A stretch of 6,815 nt of DNA, taken from NCBI GenBank assembly GCA_002451275.1, contig DKBS01000158.1, forward strand, positions 1-6,815, written 5' to 3'. The notes under the pieces are model-generated. The model saw only the letters and a list, made by a program, of their open reading frames with translations, did no database searches and was not told the origin of the DNA. Positions within the stretch are counted from its first letter, which is position 1. Every line of letters starts with the position of its first letter. Shown one piece after another: positions 6,110 through 6,815 of the stretch. The translations under genes were made by a program, and so were the position numbers. The stretch is from Planctomycetaceae bacterium UBA6894. GTDB taxonomy: Bacteria; Planctomycetota; Planctomycetia; Gemmatales; Gemmataceae.

Positions 6110-6815
6110 GCGACGGGGGTTACCGGGTCGGTTGCATTGGTGGTACTGGCGGATTGGGATTGGCGCTGTTTGCGGTAGCGGCGGACGGCTGCGCCGCCGC
6201 CGGCTAGGAGGGCGAGGCTGCCGAGCGTGAGGGTGCCTGGCTCGGGGACAGCGGCACCGGCGGTGATACCGACATTGGCAGTATTTTCATACGCAGCGGA
6301 CAGGAATTGGAATTGATTGCTGGTCGAGTTCCATGTGGCTTCGATGTAGCCGTAATTGAATGTGGCGCCACTATCCCTAGTGAACTGAAAACCAAGGTAG
6401 CTATTGGCCCCGAAATTAGCAGAACTAGAAGAACCATATCTAAAAACAGTTGCCGCAGAATCGTAAGAAAAAGTACTGGAGCTGCTGATTAGGCTTCCGC
6501 CAGCAAAGTTTTTGGGCGATGCTGGGGGGCCTCCATTGACAATGATGGCAAACTTCATTGTGGTAGAGCCAGAGATTCCGAAATCAGTACCATTGGCAGT
6601 TAATACCCAGTAGCTTGAATTAGCGCCTGCAGGGTTTAATACTGTCGTGTTAGGATTTGCGCCGGTGATATTTTGATTGTTTGAGCCTGCACTTGCCAGG
6701 TTGATAGTGACGATCTCAGCTTGGGTTTGGACTGTTGCCAAGGCGGAGGAACCCAGGGCGATGCGACCGTATTTGGTAAATCTAAAAGATGAATCAATAG
6801 AATTGCGCTTTACCA
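6106..6815 (-). CDS. PEP-CTERM sorting-domain surface protein (start at or just past the right edge)
   Basis: The frame is open to the window edge. The last two window bases read TG on the minus strand, directly before GTA AAG CGC, so an ATG completed by the next base outside is likely, giving 236 residues. The leader is basic (VKR, then FRFTKYGR) with a short hydrophobic core and a plausible cleavage after TQA, typical of a secreted protein. The mature part is Ser/Asn/Thr/Gly-rich with the pattern YLGFQF...YGYIEATW seen in many PEP-CTERM proteins. The C-terminus has VPEPGT (about 190-195), a hydrophobic stretch (about 196-211) and a basic cluster RRYRKQR: the signal recognised by exosortases, which cut and anchor or release the protein at the outer surface. 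A TTG at 6741 would give a shorter protein without the basic leader and is less likely. Odd points are an 18-residue tail after the basic cluster and AT-rich DNA upstream of the anchor. The molecular role is unknown. Confidence 0.88.
   Translation of the reverse strand, partial: VKRNSIDSSFRFTKYGRIALGSSALATVQTQAEIVTINLASAGSNNQNITGANPNTTVLNPAGANSSYWVLTANGTDFGISGSTTMKFAIIVNGGPPASPKNFAGGSLISSSSTFSYDSAATVFRYGSSSSANFGANSYLGFQFTRDSGATFNYGYIEATWNSTSNQFQFLSAAYENTANVGITAGAAVPEPGTLTLGSLALLAGGGAAVRRYRKQRQSQSASTTNATDPVTPVA

Noticed and set aside
5063..6178. Plus-strand open frame (371 codons) opposite the fusion gene
   Set aside because: It is Gly/Ala/Val/Glu-rich low complexity, antisense to the conserved phosphodiesterase motifs. 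The same reasoning rejects 266-1057 opposite the ABC ATPase and 4310-5053 opposite the TPR region.
1..6815. CRISPR array, insertion sequence or attachment site
   Set aside because: No spaced direct repeats, transposase or integrase reading frame, or terminal inverted repeats flanking a gene were seen.

Overview
The window looks like the chromosome of a GC-rich bacterium, most likely a member of Verrucomicrobiota. Three things suggest this: a secreted protein with a C-terminal VPEPGT sorting signal and a Lys/Arg-rich leader of the kind common there, a large fusion of phosphodiesterase, TPR repeats and sulfotransferase, and a dispersed-repeat-like sequence between genes. The assignment is an inference from protein style. 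Planctomycetota or a GC-rich proteobacterium are not excluded.

Layout. Positions 1-1108 (minus strand) hold an ABC exporter pair: a complete ATPase whose stop overlaps the start of a membrane permease that runs off the left edge. Positions 1109-1412 are a divergent intergenic region containing a nested 52-base inverted repeat. Positions 1413-3341 (plus strand) encode a complete OafA-type membrane O-acyltransferase with a C-terminal SGNH domain. Positions 3342-3418 form a short convergent gap with a small internally repetitive element. Positions 3419-6109 (minus strand) encode an 896-residue protein that joins an alkaline-phosphatase-superfamily phosphodiesterase, a TPR array and a PAPS-type sulfotransferase domain. 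Its GTG start overlaps the stop of the gene upstream of it, a PEP-CTERM surface protein (6106-6815, minus strand) whose start lies at or just beyond the right edge.

How they may work together. The acyltransferase (O-acylation of surface sugars), the sulfotransferase fusion and the PEP-CTERM protein (exosortase substrate) all fit a cell-envelope or extracellular-polymer theme. The convergent arrangement means they are not one operon. Only the PEP-CTERM and fusion genes, and the ABC pair, show sequence evidence of co-translation. The most interesting items are the triple-domain fusion, its overlap with a surface-protein gene of clearly different base composition, and the nested palindrome upstream of the acyltransferase.
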